From NCBI GenBank assembly GCA_937872225.1, contig CALMRZ010000016.1:179776-243775 (forward strand): DNA of 64,000 nucleotides, written 5' to 3'. Source of the DNA: an uncultured Spirochaetota bacterium. GTDB lineage: Bacteria; Spirochaetota; UBA4802; UBA5550. Positions 16,424 through 25,293 of the stretch are shown piece after piece (position 1 is the first letter of the stretch; the number at the start of each line of letters is the position of its first letter). The notes beneath the pieces are model-generated. The model did no database searches and was not told the DNA's origin. It saw only the letters and a program-made list of their open reading frames with translations. Made by a program: the position numbers and the translations under genes.

Positions 16424-17416
16424 ATGAAGCATCTCGTAACTACCGCGGCCGTGGTGATCGTCGCGGCGTCGATTGCCCAGTGCTCCCGGGAGACCCGCAA
16501 GGAGGAGGCCGGTCGGCCCCCCTGCGAGTTCATGGAGGTATGGGCGTACCTGATGAAGGGGGAGGAGTTGAAGATCACCGGCAGCGAGCCCCTGACGGAC
16601 CTTCTCTATTTCGGCTGCTCGGTGAACAGGGATGGGCGCTTGAGGGGCTCCACCGCGGCGCCGAAGCTGCCCTTCGCCGGCCCGCTGCCGCGGATCCACC
16701 TGGTCGTGTTCAGCCTTGCCGATCCGGCGCTCCTTCGTTCCTGTCTCGACAACAAGGGGACGGCCCGCGAGGCGCTGATCGGCGATATTGCCGCCGCGGC
16801 AAATAATTTCGCCGGGGTGCAGATTGATTTCGAGTCCCTCCATCCCGAGGACGGCCGGGCATACCTGGATTTTCTCGCGGAGCTGAAAAAGCGGATACCG
16901 GCGAAGACCCTGAGCGTCGCCGTCCCGGTGCGCCTGAACGCCGTCGCCCGGACAGCCTATGATTACGAGGCGATAGCCGGCATCGTGGACAAGGTGTTCA
17001 TCATGGCCTATGACCAGCACTGGGAAACCAGCAAGGCGGGACCCGTGTCCTCCCTGTCCTGGTGCGATTCGGCCGCCGGCTTTGCCACGCTCTACATCCC
17101 CCGGGAAAAGCTCGTGATGGGGATCCCGCTCTACGGCAGGGCCTGGCAGGGGAAAAAGATAAACCGCGCCGTGACCTACCGCCAGGCGGTGGAGCTGGCG
17201 AAACAGTCAGGGGAAAAACCCAGCCGGTCGCCGGACCGGGGGCCGACATTCGAGTACACGGAAGAGGTCAGGGTCAGGGTCTATTACGAAGACATAGCGT
17301 CAATCCACGCCAAGCTCAGGCTTTATAAATCGTACAACATTCCTTCCGTTGCGTTCTGGCGCATCGGCCAGGGACCGCGGGAGCTGTGGAACACGATTGG
17401 CATCGGTGTCCGGTAG
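16424..17416 (+). CDS. Glycoside hydrolase family 18-like lipoprotein
   Basis: 330 residues from ATG 16424; the N-terminus MKHLVTTAAVVIVAASIAQC ends in a lipobox, so the protein is probably lipid-anchored outside the inner membrane. The TIM-barrel features of GH18 are present: FAGVQIDFESL (about residues 127-137), KTLSVAVPV, KVFIMAYDQHW (about 189-199) and KLVMGIPLYGRAW (about 229-241). The catalytic Glu and the preceding Asp of DxxDxDxE remain, while the first two acidic positions are Ala and Gln, as in several peptidoglycan or spore-cortex type members. A role in cell-wall or glycan cleavage is likely; chitin is less so. Confidence 0.83.
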   Translation: MKHLVTTAAVVIVAASIAQCSRETRKEEAGRPPCEFMEVWAYLMKGEELKITGSEPLTDLLYFGCSVNRDGRLRGSTAAPKLPFAGPLPRIHLVVFSLADPALLRSCLDNKGTAREALIGDIAAAANNFAGVQIDFESLHPEDGRAYLDFLAELKKRIPAKTLSVAVPVRLNAVARTAYDYEAIAGIVDKVFIMAYDQHWETSKAGPVSSLSWCDSAAGFATLYIPREKLVMGIPLYGRAWQGKKINRAVTYRQAVELAKQSGEKPSRSPDRGPTFEYTEEVRVRVYYEDIASIHAKLRLYKSYNIPSVAFWRIGQGPRELWNTIGIGVR

Positions 17417-17424
17417 GCCCGGGG

Positions 17425-17700
17425 CTATCCCCGCGGCCTCAAGAGCATGTCCCTCAATTCATTGACGCTGTCCGCTATGCGGGTGGGTTGCGCCCGGGCG
17501 ATATCCTCCCGCGATCCGTATCTCCAGGCAACCCCGATCGAATCGATCCCGTTGTTCTGTTCCGCGCGCCCATGATGTCCAGGTCCATGTCCCCCACCAT
17601 GATGATATCCTCTTTCTCCGCGTTACCAGGCCGGCGATCAGGCTCCCGATCACGTGGGTCTTGTTCTTCACCGTCTGGCCGGGCCCCCTTCAATGCTCGG
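17425..17700 (-). pseudogene. Decayed C-terminal fragment of a HAD-family phosphatase
   Basis: Three reading frames on the minus strand together spell the C-terminal half of a phosphoglycolate-phosphatase-type HAD enzyme. KNKTHVIGSLIAGL occurs in one frame near 17670-17630, AEKEDIIMVGDMDLDIMGARN in the next, and NGIDSIGVAWRYGSREDI through SVNELRDMLL in the third, ending at TAG 17425. Two frameshifts (near 17635 and 17575) separate them. The core domain with the nucleophile Asp is missing; the chemoreceptor gene occupies the place where it should be. The fragment is a gene in decay and gives no functional enzyme. Confidence 0.78.
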
Positions 17701-17721
17701 GGTTTTACGCCGTTTTCAGTC

Positions 17722-19782
17722 CTACACCTTGAAGTAATCGACGCGCTGCGAAAGGCTGCCGGCGATCCGCGCCAGCTCCTGCGTGCCGGCGGTCATCTCC
17801 TCGGAGGTGGCGGCGTTCTTCTGCGAAAGCTCGTTGATGTAGGACACCGACTTCACGATCTCCTCGGCCGCGATTTTCTGCTCCTCCGTCGCGGTCCTGA
17901 TCTCGCTGGCCCTGGTCTGCACCTTGCCGGCCTCGCTGTTCACGGTCTCGTTGGTGGCAAGCTGGCGTTCCATGTTCTCGTAGATCACGTTCATCATGCG
18001 GCTGATGGTTTCGACGCCGTCGATGATGTCGCTGATGACCCGCACGGTGGAGCCCACGTTGGCGATGCCGGTGCTGATCTCCTCGTTGTTGACGCGGATC
18101 AGGGTGTCGATGTCCTTCAGGCTGGTGGCCGTCTGGTCGGCCAGCTTCGAGATTTCGTCGGCGACAACGGCGAAGCCGCGGCCCGCCTCGCCGGCCCGGG
18201 CCGCCTCGATGGCGGCGTTCAGGGCGAGCAGGTTGGTCTGCTCCGAAATGCCGTTGATGATCTCGATGATGTTGGTCATCTGCTTCGTGCGCCCGTCGAT
18301 GGTCGACATGCTCTGGTTCATGACGGTGAGCGATTCGCTCCCCGATTTCGCCTTGGTGGAAATCTGGCCCGTGAGGCTCAGGGCGTCCTTGACCCGGGCG
18401 GCCATGCCGTTAATCGTGTCGGAGAGCTCCTTCATCATGGCGCCGAGGGAATTGAGGCTGGTGAACTGGTCATGGGCGCCGTCGCTCACGTTTTCAAGCC
18501 CGGAGGAAAGCTCCTCCACGGTGGACATGATTTCCTCCGCTGACGCGGCCTGGCGCTGCACGTTCTCCGTGAACTGCCCCGATGACGCCGACATCTGCTC
18601 CGCCGCCGACGCCAGGGACAGGGATATCTCCTTCACGTTTTTGACAATGTAGGATATGTTGTTCAGGAACTGGTCGAGGCTCTCGCCGATGTCCGCGACA
18701 TCGCTCCGGGAGTCGACCCCGGTCCTGGCCGTGAGATCGCCGGTGGTCATGACCTTGATCGTGTCGATGATCCTGTTGATTGGCTTCATGATGCGGTTGA
18801 AATTCCAGTAGGCCAGGAGAAGAACCGCGATGGAGAAGATGAACCCCGTCAGAAGATAGAAGACCGCCATGGTCTTGACGGACGAGAGGGCCTCTCCCCG
18901 GTCGACTTCGATGAGGAACACCCATTCGAAATAACTGTACCATTTCCAAACGGCTATGACCGGGTTGCCGAGGTGCCCGGTATAGGTATCGCTCCCGTGA
19001 TGGGTCGTCTTGATGCACTGCTCGACGCTGGGCACCAGTTTGCCCGTGGAGCCCTCGACAAGGCGGTATGCCTTTCCGCTGTTCTTGTACTCAAATCCTC
19101 CGGTTGATGCCACGACGCGACCATCTCGGTCCACCAGGTAGGCGTTGCTCCCTTCGCCGAGGTCAAGCATGTTGAGCGAGTCCTCAATGATCTGCAGGTC
19201 GATGAAGGCCATGACATAGCCGGTGATGCGCCCCTGCTCTCCGGCCATGGCGTAAACAGGATTGCTGACGGGCTGGCAGTTCATCTTATCTTTTCCCTCG
19301 ATTTTCACGATGCTTTTCCCGATATGTACATCATCCGTTCCGCTTATATCCTTGAACTGTTCAATCGCCGCCCGGGTGCACTGCTGAGAGGTTGAATATA
19401 CGACCGCACCCTGGCGGTTGATGAGGACTATGCCGTTGTAAGCGCCCTGTTCCCGCATGATTTCATCTATATATGCCCTGGCTGCCGCAGTGGCAGCTCC
19501 CTGGTTCATGGCGGCTATGACCTGCGGGGTTCCCGCAATTTTTTCGATGTTCTCCACCCTGCGCTCCATCCAGTACTCGATGAACTCGAACTGTTTTGTC
19601 GCCGTTTCCTGGTAGTTCCGCTGCACTATGCCGCTGATGATCCTGCCGCTTATGAAAAAATTCACGAACATGAAAACAAAAAGCAGGGCTGCAACGGACC
19701 CTATTATGACGACCAGGATATTCCTCTTTTTCCCGAACATTTCTCTTATCTTCACTTCCAGTTTTTCCAGTACATGTTCCAT
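17722..19782 (-). CDS. Methyl-accepting chemotaxis protein with Cache-type sensor
   Basis: 686 residues. Membrane segments at about 21-45 and 305-330 enclose a ~260-residue extracytoplasmic domain of dCache type (blocks [27 protein letters not shown]). A HAMP segment follows ([22 protein letters not shown]), then the cytoplasmic signalling coiled coil with the hairpin tip [20 protein letters not shown] and [11 protein letters not shown]. It would relay ligand binding to CheA/CheW; no che genes are in the window. It is a single gene without an obvious operon partner. Confidence 0.94.
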   Translation of the reverse strand: MEHVLEKLEVKIREMFGKKRNILVVIIGSVAALLFVFMFVNFFISGRIISGIVQRNYQETATKQFEFIEYWMERRVENIEKIAGTPQVIAAMNQGAATAAARAYIDEIMREQGAYNGIVLINRQGAVVYSTSQQCTRAAIEQFKDISGTDDVHIGKSIVKIEGKDKMNCQPVSNPVYAMAGEQGRITGYVMAFIDLQIIEDSLNMLDLGEGSNAYLVDRDGRVVASTGGFEYKNSGKAYRLVEGSTGKLVPSVEQCIKTTHHGSDTYTGHLGNPVIAVWKWYSYFEWVFLIEVDRGEALSSVKTMAVFYLLTGFIFSIAVLLLAYWNFNRIMKPINRIIDTIKVMTTGDLTARTGVDSRSDVADIGESLDQFLNNISYIVKNVKEISLSLASAAEQMSASSGQFTENVQRQAASAEEIMSTVEELSSGLENVSDGAHDQFTSLNSLGAMMKELSDTINGMAARVKDALSLTGQISTKAKSGSESLTVMNQSMSTIDGRTKQMTNIIEIINGISEQTNLLALNAAIEAARAGEAGRGFAVVADEISKLADQTATSLKDIDTLIRVNNEEISTGIANVGSTVRVISDIIDGVETISRMMNVIYENMERQLATNETVNSEAGKVQTRASEIRTATEEQKIAAEEIVKSVSYINELSQKNAATSEEMTAGTQELARIAGSLSQRVDYFKV

Positions 19783-19830
19783 TGCAAACCTCTTGATTGT
19801 TGCAGTATCCCCGGGGCTATTCGCGGCGGT

Positions 19831-20181
19831 TTAGCGCTTCCGATCCTGGTGGCACCTGCCGCACCCTTTGGGTCCCGAAGTCTTCCGGTGGCACCCGAGA
19901 CACTGCTGGTGGAAGGCGCCCTTCAGGTTGATGAGGTTCCCCCGGTCATGGCGGAGGTGACAGGTTGAACATTTAACGTTTTTACCGGCGTGGTGGCATT
20001 CGATGCACTTGGCGCCGTAGTCGTCAGTGTGGGCCCTGTGGCTGAAGGTGATGGGGGGCTTGCGGTGCCCCGTTTTAGGCAGGACGATCACGTCCTCCAC
20101 TGAATATGCTATCCCCGCGAGAAGAAGCACGCCTGCGGCCGTGATTGCGGGGACGACCCTGTTCGTCTTGATGCGTTTCAT
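19831..20181 (-). CDS. Periplasmic multihaem c-type cytochrome (class III/c7-like)
   Basis: 116 residues with an N-terminal export signal (about 1-30, ending near AYSVED). Four haem-binding CxxCH motifs follow: CIECH, CSTCH, CLGCH and CGRCH, plus spare histidines (SHRAHTDDYG) for axial ligation. This is the small tetrahaem pattern of cytochrome c3/c7-type electron carriers, which pass electrons in the periplasm at low potential. There is no adjacent oxidoreductase, so its partners are unknown. It lies 48 bases upstream of the chemoreceptor gene on the same strand. Confidence 0.86.
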   Translation of the reverse strand: MKRIKTNRVVPAITAAGVLLLAGIAYSVEDVIVLPKTGHRKPPITFSHRAHTDDYGAKCIECHHAGKNVKCSTCHLRHDRGNLINLKGAFHQQCLGCHRKTSGPKGCGRCHQDRKR

Positions 20182-20223
20182 TTCGGTTAGGCCTCACGGT
20201 AAAATAATATATGCCATCTCGTG

Positions 20224-21195
20224 CTATGCCGATGCTGCCGGCTTCCGGTGGCGATGGTAAGACACTTCCAGAATGATGCCGACCGTTGCCGGTATGACGG
20301 TAAGGATGATGCCCCCGGCGATGAGTTCCGGAATCCCTGCCTGGTTATTCCCCGGCCCTTCCAGCATTCCGAGGACCAGGAGGGCCCAGAAGCCCGCGCA
20401 GAGGGCAAAGAGTATCCGCGCTATGACCGCCTTGTATTTTCCGCTGCCCCGATGTGCCGGCGTCGTCGCGGAAGGAACCGGCGCGGGGGCGGTCTCCCCG
20501 GCCGGATCGGTCCCGTTCCATCTCCTCCGGGAGAATACGACCCCCTTTTTCAGGTAGATGCCGCCGAAGACGAAGAGGGCGATCACCAGGGGGACGATCA
20601 GGAGGGCCGCGGCCGTGGCCGACAGTACCAGGGTGTCGTACACGGCATGGATCAGGTACGCGATTATGAACCCCTTCCAGACAGTCCCGCTGCGCCTGCC
20701 GGCATCCGGCGCGAACCTGGCGATGCCGACGAAGTAGCCCATGATAACGCCCGTGAAGGTGTGGAGCGGTATGGACGTCACCGCGCGCATGATGCCGGTC
20801 CCGAAACCGCTCTGCAGGACGTACATGATGTTTTCGAGAAGGGCGAAGCCGATGGCGGCCGCGCCGGTGTAGACGATGCCGTCGTTTTCTTCATTAAAAT
20901 TGACATTGTTCCAGATGAAGAGGAGTACGACGCCCAGCTTGACCGTTTCCTCGATGGGGGCGATGACGATGAATGACTTGAGCGCCGCCCCGACGATGCC
21001 GCCGGCCGCGAAGACCGGCACCATGCTCAGGAGGAGCTCGACCAGGGCGGCCGGAATGACCGCAGCGGCCCCCAGTGCCATGGCCTTGATGATAAGCCCG
21101 TGCGGTTCCGGTTCGATCCGGTCCAGGCGGTGAATGTAGAGCATGAAGGCGACGGGGGGCAGCACGGCAATAATAACAAGAATCAGCAGGTCCAT
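20224..21195 (-). CDS. PrsW-like intramembrane protease
   Basis: 323 residues from ATG 21195, preceded by AAGGAAGT; an earlier in-frame start at 21228 lacks a ribosome site. Eight or more hydrophobic segments. The metalloprotease signature of the PrsW/CPBP-like group is visible: RLDRIEPEP (about 24-32), APIEETVKLG (about 86-95), the FALLEN block (about 126-131) and SIPLHTFTGVIMGYFVG (about 152-168). PrsW cleaves anti-sigma factors within the membrane in Bacillus; other members have unknown targets. No anti-sigma factor is adjacent. The C-terminal third carries extra membrane segments and a proline/alanine-rich loop. Confidence 0.84.
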   Translation of the reverse strand: MDLLILVIIAVLPPVAFMLYIHRLDRIEPEPHGLIIKAMALGAAAVIPAALVELLLSMVPVFAAGGIVGAALKSFIVIAPIEETVKLGVVLLFIWNNVNFNEENDGIVYTGAAAIGFALLENIMYVLQSGFGTGIMRAVTSIPLHTFTGVIMGYFVGIARFAPDAGRRSGTVWKGFIIAYLIHAVYDTLVLSATAAALLIVPLVIALFVFGGIYLKKGVVFSRRRWNGTDPAGETAPAPVPSATTPAHRGSGKYKAVIARILFALCAGFWALLVLGMLEGPGNNQAGIPELIAGGIILTVIPATVGIILEVSYHRHRKPAASA

Positions 21196-21301
21196 GGCGA
21201 CTTCCTTTCGTGCGTCATTCTGTATCACATGTTGCGGGATCGGTGAAGAAAGTCAAGAAATATAGGGCTGCCGGCGCAGCGCTTGTGCAGAAATGCGCCG
21301 A

Positions 21302-22393
21302 TTAGTCCTTGAAGAGGTATCCTTTTTCCCTGAAGAGGACGCAGCAGGCATCAACAACGTTCTTATCGTACAGGATGCCGCTGTTTTTCTTGATTTCGTC
21401 TATGGCGATGTCCGTGCCGATGGCGCGGCGGTACGGGCGATGCGACGACATGGCTTCCACCACGTCCGCCACGGCGAGGATTTTCGCCTCCAGTATAATG
21501 TTTTTATCGGTGATCCCTGAAGGATAACCGGACCCGTTGATGCGCTCGTGGTGCTGGTACACCGCCATGGCCACGGGCCAGGGAAAGTCGATGTTCTTGA
21601 GTATGTCATACCCCATCTGGGGATGCGTTTTTATCAGCTTGAACTCGATCGCCGTGAGGGTCGCCGGCTTGCTCAGGATTTCGGACGGGATGGATATTTT
21701 GCCTATGTCGTGGATCGACCCGGCGATGCGGATGCCGTCGATCCGGTCGCGCGTGAACCCCATGAGCGAGGCGATGGCCCGCGCCAGGTCGGACACGCGG
21801 CGGTGGTGGCCGGCGGTGTAGGGGTCGCGCACCTCCAGGGCAAGTGAGAGGGCCTGCACCGTCTGGCCGAGGGCCTTGCGCATGGTGTTGAAGCTTTCCT
21901 GCAGGTCCATGTCGCGCAGGCGCTCGGTAATGTCCCGCATGATGCCGCGGAACCCGATCGGCGCGCCGGCGGGAGACCTCATGAGGGTGACCGATATTTC
22001 AACGATCCGTTCGCTTTTGTCCTTCCGGATGATTTCGTATACCACCGTCTTTTTTTCAGCTTCTGAGCGATAGACGGCGTTGAAGTGATTGTACACTTCA
22101 CTTGACGTTTTGGGGTCCATGTAGTCCCGGTAGTTCAATGCAAGGAGTTCTTCGCGGGAGTACCCCGTGATGCGGCACAGGGCTTCATTGCAGAAGGTCG
22201 TTTTACCCTGCAGGTCGACTTCCCAGTAGGCGTCATCGATATCCTCCAGGATATGGCGGTAGGTGCTATCCGTCACGGGAGAATGCGTGTGCAGATTGCC
22301 GTCCCCGGCGGAAAGCAGTTCGTCGCGCTCCCTGCGGACCTCCTCCAGCTCCTCGATGAGCTCTTTCTTTTTTTTAGTGTGATATGGATCCAT
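21302..22393 (-). CDS. PAS-HD-GYP cyclic-di-GMP phosphodiesterase
   Basis: 363 residues. A short coiled coil leads into a PAS domain (about residues 45-160: YWEVDLQGKTTFCNEALCRITGYSREELL). The HD-GYP domain (about 185-355) has the key residues HHRRVSDLARAI, HDIGKISIP (HD), KTHPQMGYDIL, YQHHERINGSGYPSG (HH...GYP) and AVADVVEAMSSHRPYR. It should hydrolyse cyclic-di-GMP to GMP under control of the PAS input. A PilZ-domain gene, a cyclic-di-GMP receptor type, lies head-to-head 216 bases away. Confidence 0.92.
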   Translation of the reverse strand: MDPYHTKKKKELIEELEEVRRERDELLSAGDGNLHTHSPVTDSTYRHILEDIDDAYWEVDLQGKTTFCNEALCRITGYSREELLALNYRDYMDPKTSSEVYNHFNAVYRSEAEKKTVVYEIIRKDKSERIVEISVTLMRSPAGAPIGFRGIMRDITERLRDMDLQESFNTMRKALGQTVQALSLALEVRDPYTAGHHRRVSDLARAIASLMGFTRDRIDGIRIAGSIHDIGKISIPSEILSKPATLTAIEFKLIKTHPQMGYDILKNIDFPWPVAMAVYQHHERINGSGYPSGITDKNIILEAKILAVADVVEAMSSHRPYRRAIGTDIAIDEIKKNSGILYDKNVVDACCVLFREKGYLFKD

Positions 22394-22518
22394 TGCCGGA
22401 ATGGGGCCATTAAATCATGGGAGAGTGTTAATTTCAATGATTATTTGCGACGCGTCGGTATTTGGGATAACAATTCTGAATGTTATGTCTCCGCCGGGGG
22501 TAAAATGATTTTTTTTAT

Positions 22519-22548
22519 TTGACAACCCCGTTGCCGATGCGTTATATA
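22519..22548 (+). promoter_or_regulatory. Promoter of the PilZ gene
   Basis: TTGACA (22519-22524), an 18-base spacer and TATATA (22543-22548) lie 61 bases before the start codon. A 17-base spacing to TTATAT is equally possible. Confidence 0.65.
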
Positions 22549-22609
22549 AAGGTGGTGATCCTAGTGACGGATGGCGTTCCTGTCATATAACACAAGGGGG
22601 AGTTAACCT

Positions 22610-22981
22610 ATGGAAAAACGGAATACGATACGGGTGCCCTTTCACGTCCGTTCTGTTATCAAGCACGGGGACGCTGTCATTGAAGGAGACGTGAAGGACC
22701 TCAGCACGGGGGGGATGCTGTTTGAGACCCGGGGCGACATTCCCCTCGACGAAATGGTCCAGATCTCGCTATTTCTTTACGGCACCAGCTCAAACCTGTC
22801 GCTGAACATCTCCGGCAGGGTGGTGCGGAAGTCCGATGCCGGAACCGCCATAAAGTTCACCGAACTTGACCTGGATTCGTTCATACACCTGAGGAACATC
22901 GTGTCCCGCAACGCCTTTGACGAGCAGAAGATCATCAGGGAGTTCCAGGAGTTCAAGACCGAGGAAGCTTCGAAGGACTAA
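22610..22981 (+). CDS. PilZ-domain protein
   Basis: 123 residues, a single PilZ domain. The RxxxR motif is RNTIR at about residues 3-7 and the DxSxxG motif is DLSTGG at about 29-34, the two binding elements for cyclic-di-GMP. The protein would be a small effector or adaptor whose partner changes with cyclic-di-GMP level. A GGGGGAG ribosome site precedes ATG 22610. It is divergent from the HD-GYP phosphodiesterase gene and convergent with the acyl-CoA dehydrogenase-like gene, where the two ends overlap by four bases. Confidence 0.86.
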   Translation: MEKRNTIRVPFHVRSVIKHGDAVIEGDVKDLSTGGMLFETRGDIPLDEMVQISLFLYGTSSNLSLNISGRVVRKSDAGTAIKFTELDLDSFIHLRNIVSRNAFDEQKIIREFQEFKTEEASKD

Positions 22982-23925
22982 CCGACGCGGGACCAGGCCG
23001 TTTCCAGGCGCTTGCTCCGGGCCGTCCCGGCCACGTTCAGGAGCGCGCGGTCCCGTTCCCACCCGGCCCGGGTTTTTTCATCAACCAGATCCCAGCACTC
23101 CGCCGTACGTTGGAGCAGCGCCATGATTTGACGGTGCAGGCCGCCCAGCGCTATGTGCACCGACGGCGAGGACGGGTCATCGAAGGCGAGGGCCCGGACG
23201 CACGCGATGAGGGCCGCGGTCTCCTCTATGGCGGTCCGGGGCCAGCCGTGGAGTGAGGCGATTCGGAACATGAATCCCCCGATGGCGGCGAATACGTGGA
23301 GGTCCTCGACGGTGCGGAAGGGCCTGACGTAATCGCTGTACCCGTCCCCCGGGAGCACGGACTCCCTCTGTACCGTGACTTTGCTGAACGAGACGGTGCC
23401 ATGGCTTATTTCCGGGATAAAGGGGAGTCCCTTCATGACCGATACCTCGACGCCCGGGGCGTTCCGCTCGATCAGCGCCATGCGGATGCTGTTCTTCCCG
23501 TCCGGTGCCAGGCCGGTGGAGGCGGCAACCAGGAGGAGGTCCGCCTCGTTTGCCATGGTGATGAACTTCTTGCCGCCGGTCAGGGAGAAGGAATTTCCCG
23601 TGCCCTCTTCTTTCAGTGTGGTCCGTATGGTCGATGGGTGCCCTCCCTTTTCTTCGGTGACGCAGAATGACACGATGGCTCTCTCGGGCAGGGCGGGAAC
23701 GAGGCGCCTGAGGCCGGATTCATACCCGGCAGCGAAGGCGTAGGCGGTCCGGTCCGCCAGGAAACCGCCGATTACGGCGCGGTCCGCCGGGACGTCCCAT
23801 CCGACGGAGGCTTCGTCGAAGACTTTCTTCCACGCCGTCACGGAATCGAGGCAGGCGGTATCAATATGCCCCCGGCGCTCAAAAAGCCAGTCGAGTATGG
23901 TGATGTCCGGTTTCCCTTCAGTCAT
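22978..23925 (-). CDS. Acyl-CoA dehydrogenase-like flavoprotein, short
   Basis: 315 residues; typical acyl-CoA dehydrogenases have 370-400. Family features include FCVTEEKGGHPSTIRTT (flavin and substrate contact strand, about residues 86-102), LTGGKKFITMANEAD (about 114-128) and the helical C-terminus with an R...Q-rich bundle. The early N-terminal helical domain is shorter than usual. I cannot find the catalytic Glu of the C-terminal domain with confidence, so it may be a non-catalytic or unusual member. The start has AGGGAAC upstream. The 3' end overlaps the PilZ gene tail by four bases. Confidence 0.7.
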   Translation of the reverse strand: MTEGKPDITILDWLFERRGHIDTACLDSVTAWKKVFDEASVGWDVPADRAVIGGFLADRTAYAFAAGYESGLRRLVPALPERAIVSFCVTEEKGGHPSTIRTTLKEEGTGNSFSLTGGKKFITMANEADLLLVAASTGLAPDGKNSIRMALIERNAPGVEVSVMKGLPFIPEISHGTVSFSKVTVQRESVLPGDGYSDYVRPFRTVEDLHVFAAIGGFMFRIASLHGWPRTAIEETAALIACVRALAFDDPSSPSVHIALGGLHRQIMALLQRTAECWDLVDEKTRAGWERDRALLNVAGTARSKRLETAWSRVG

Positions 23926-24006
23926 GGTTGTTCCCTGCTTGAGGATCCCTCATTGTCCCGTAATGTCAAACCAAAATTACCCTGTTGCCCGCCGGCGTAG
24001 CCGCGT

Positions 24007-24684
24007 TCAGATGGCGAAGACTTCCATCAGAACCTGGTAGGCGTGGTTCAGCTTTTTCATCTCCGTTTCCCCGTCCCGGTTCAGGTCGGGATGGAGCGAC
24101 TTGGCCAGCTCGTGATATTTCCTCTTGATGTTTTTCATGGTGGGGCGGGAAATGCCGAAGAGCTCAAGGGCCCGTTCCACCTCTCCCCGCCGGAGCGCGT
24201 AGATAACCGCCCCCTTCATCAGCTTTTCCAGGAGCGCGCTCGTTCCGAAGGAGAGATTGTCCGGATTGGTGTAAAAGTCAAGGAGCGGATCAAAGGTCAC
24301 GGCCCCGTCGCTTCCGGGGAGCCGGTGCAGGGAGCAGTACGCGCCGCCGCCGGCATCCAGGCCGCAGTGCGATCCCGTCTCCGGATCATAATGATGGCAT
24401 GAGCCCGCGCCCGGGACCCGCGCCATCCTGATCCTCATCGGGTCCAGGTGAAGGTAGTAGCCGAGCGCTCCCGCTTCACGCTTCAGCCGGTACAGGGCGT
24501 GGTAGAATGAAAAGTGGAGCTCGAAGAGCTTCTCCCTCCCTGAAGGGAACCGCGCTTCGCCGGTCATGGTACGCAGAAGGTCAGCTTCCATCACCGGCCG
24601 GTCATATGACTCGAGGAGGGCGAAGATCTTCCCGGTGTCGAATTCTATCAGGCGGAGCCCGGATTCCGAGCGGTGGGGGTTCAT
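24007..24684 (-). CDS. Protein with C-terminal J domain and Cys/His-rich segment
   Basis: 225 residues. The last 60 residues form a DnaJ-type J domain: LFGISRPTMKNIKRKYHELA, the HPD tripeptide in SLHPDLNRDG, and KKLNHAYQVLME. J domains stimulate Hsp70 ATPase, so this protein probably recruits DnaK to a client. In the middle, CHHYDPETGSHCG and YCSLH (about residues 100-122) form a possible metal site. The N-terminal ~90 residues have no family I recognise. Its start overlaps the stop of the AhpD-like gene (ATGA), so it is the third gene of a mutS2 operon. A C-terminal J domain on an unknown N-terminal region is a less common layout. Confidence 0.78.
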   Translation of the reverse strand: MNPHRSESGLRLIEFDTGKIFALLESYDRPVMEADLLRTMTGEARFPSGREKLFELHFSFYHALYRLKREAGALGYYLHLDPMRIRMARVPGAGSCHHYDPETGSHCGLDAGGGAYCSLHRLPGSDGAVTFDPLLDFYTNPDNLSFGTSALLEKLMKGAVIYALRRGEVERALELFGISRPTMKNIKRKYHELAKSLHPDLNRDGETEMKKLNHAYQVLMEVFAI

Positions 24685-25253
24685 CCGTTACCGGCCGGTG
24701 TCCTGGGCTGACCGCCGTCATCCAGGGAGCAGGCGCCGGGTTGTCCCAGGTCGCGCCTCCAGGCCCTGCCGCGGAAGGTGTTGTTGAAGTAGTTGGCGAA
24801 GCGCATCATCCGCATCAGTTTCAGGATGTACGCGCGTTCCCTCGGAGAGTACATCTTCCTGAAGTCATCCATGTGGCTTCCGGCGGGCTCGTCTCCGCCG
24901 AGGGCGGTCCAGTCCTGGGCGTACTTCAGGGCCAGCCACTCGCGGTACTCGAAGTCCTTCGGATCGAGGGCAATGAGCTTCTCGATCTCATCGCCGGTGA
25001 TCCCGAGCCTTCCGCCCACGGCGGAATGGAGCTTCATTCAGCCGTAGCAGTTGTTGGCCACGGTGACGGCAAGGAGTATCTTTTCCCTGAATGTCGGATC
25101 AACCCTGAGGAAGGTCATGAGGAAGGAGGGGCCGCGGAACACCGACGCGCCTTTAACGACAAGATCGCGGAATGATGAAAAGGTGCGCATGAATATGCGT
25201 GTCATATGATAACTGTCCTTGCAGAAGGCTCGGTCACGCGACCGCGTCTTCAT
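24681..25253 (-). CDS. AhpD-like (carboxymuconolactone decarboxylase family) selenoprotein, UGA read as Sec72
   Basis: Read continuously, 25253-24681 gives 190 residues with one in-frame TGA at 25040-25038. The start ATG 25253 has AAGGGGGAG upstream. The active-site block is E57-KILLAVTVANN-C69-Y-G-(TGA72)-M-K-L-H76. In Mycobacterium tuberculosis AhpD the catalytic residues are Glu118, Cys130, Cys133 and His137; spacings of 12, 3 and 4 are reproduced exactly, with the TGA at the second cysteine. Residues after the TGA continue the family without a gap (GRLGITGDEIEKLI). A stem-loop suited to a bacterial SECIS follows at once. The product would be a selenocysteine-containing peroxide-linked thiol oxidoreductase. 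The alternative is a nonsense-mutated pseudogene. Confidence 0.83.
25010..25040 (-). promoter_or_regulatory. Candidate bacterial SECIS element with the UGA codon
   Basis: After the UGA (25040-25038), UUCCGCC (25026-25020) pairs perfectly with GGCGGAA (25016-25010) around the loop GUG. The loop begins 18 bases after UGA, has a G at its first position, and the stem is 7 pairs. These values lie within the published bacterial SECIS model (loop 16-37 bases after UGA, stem 4-16 pairs, loop 3-14 bases, G in the first two loop bases). Confidence 0.72.
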
Positions 25254-25293
25254 GATTGTTGCTCCCCCTTGGACAGGGAGGTGTGCTAACGTC

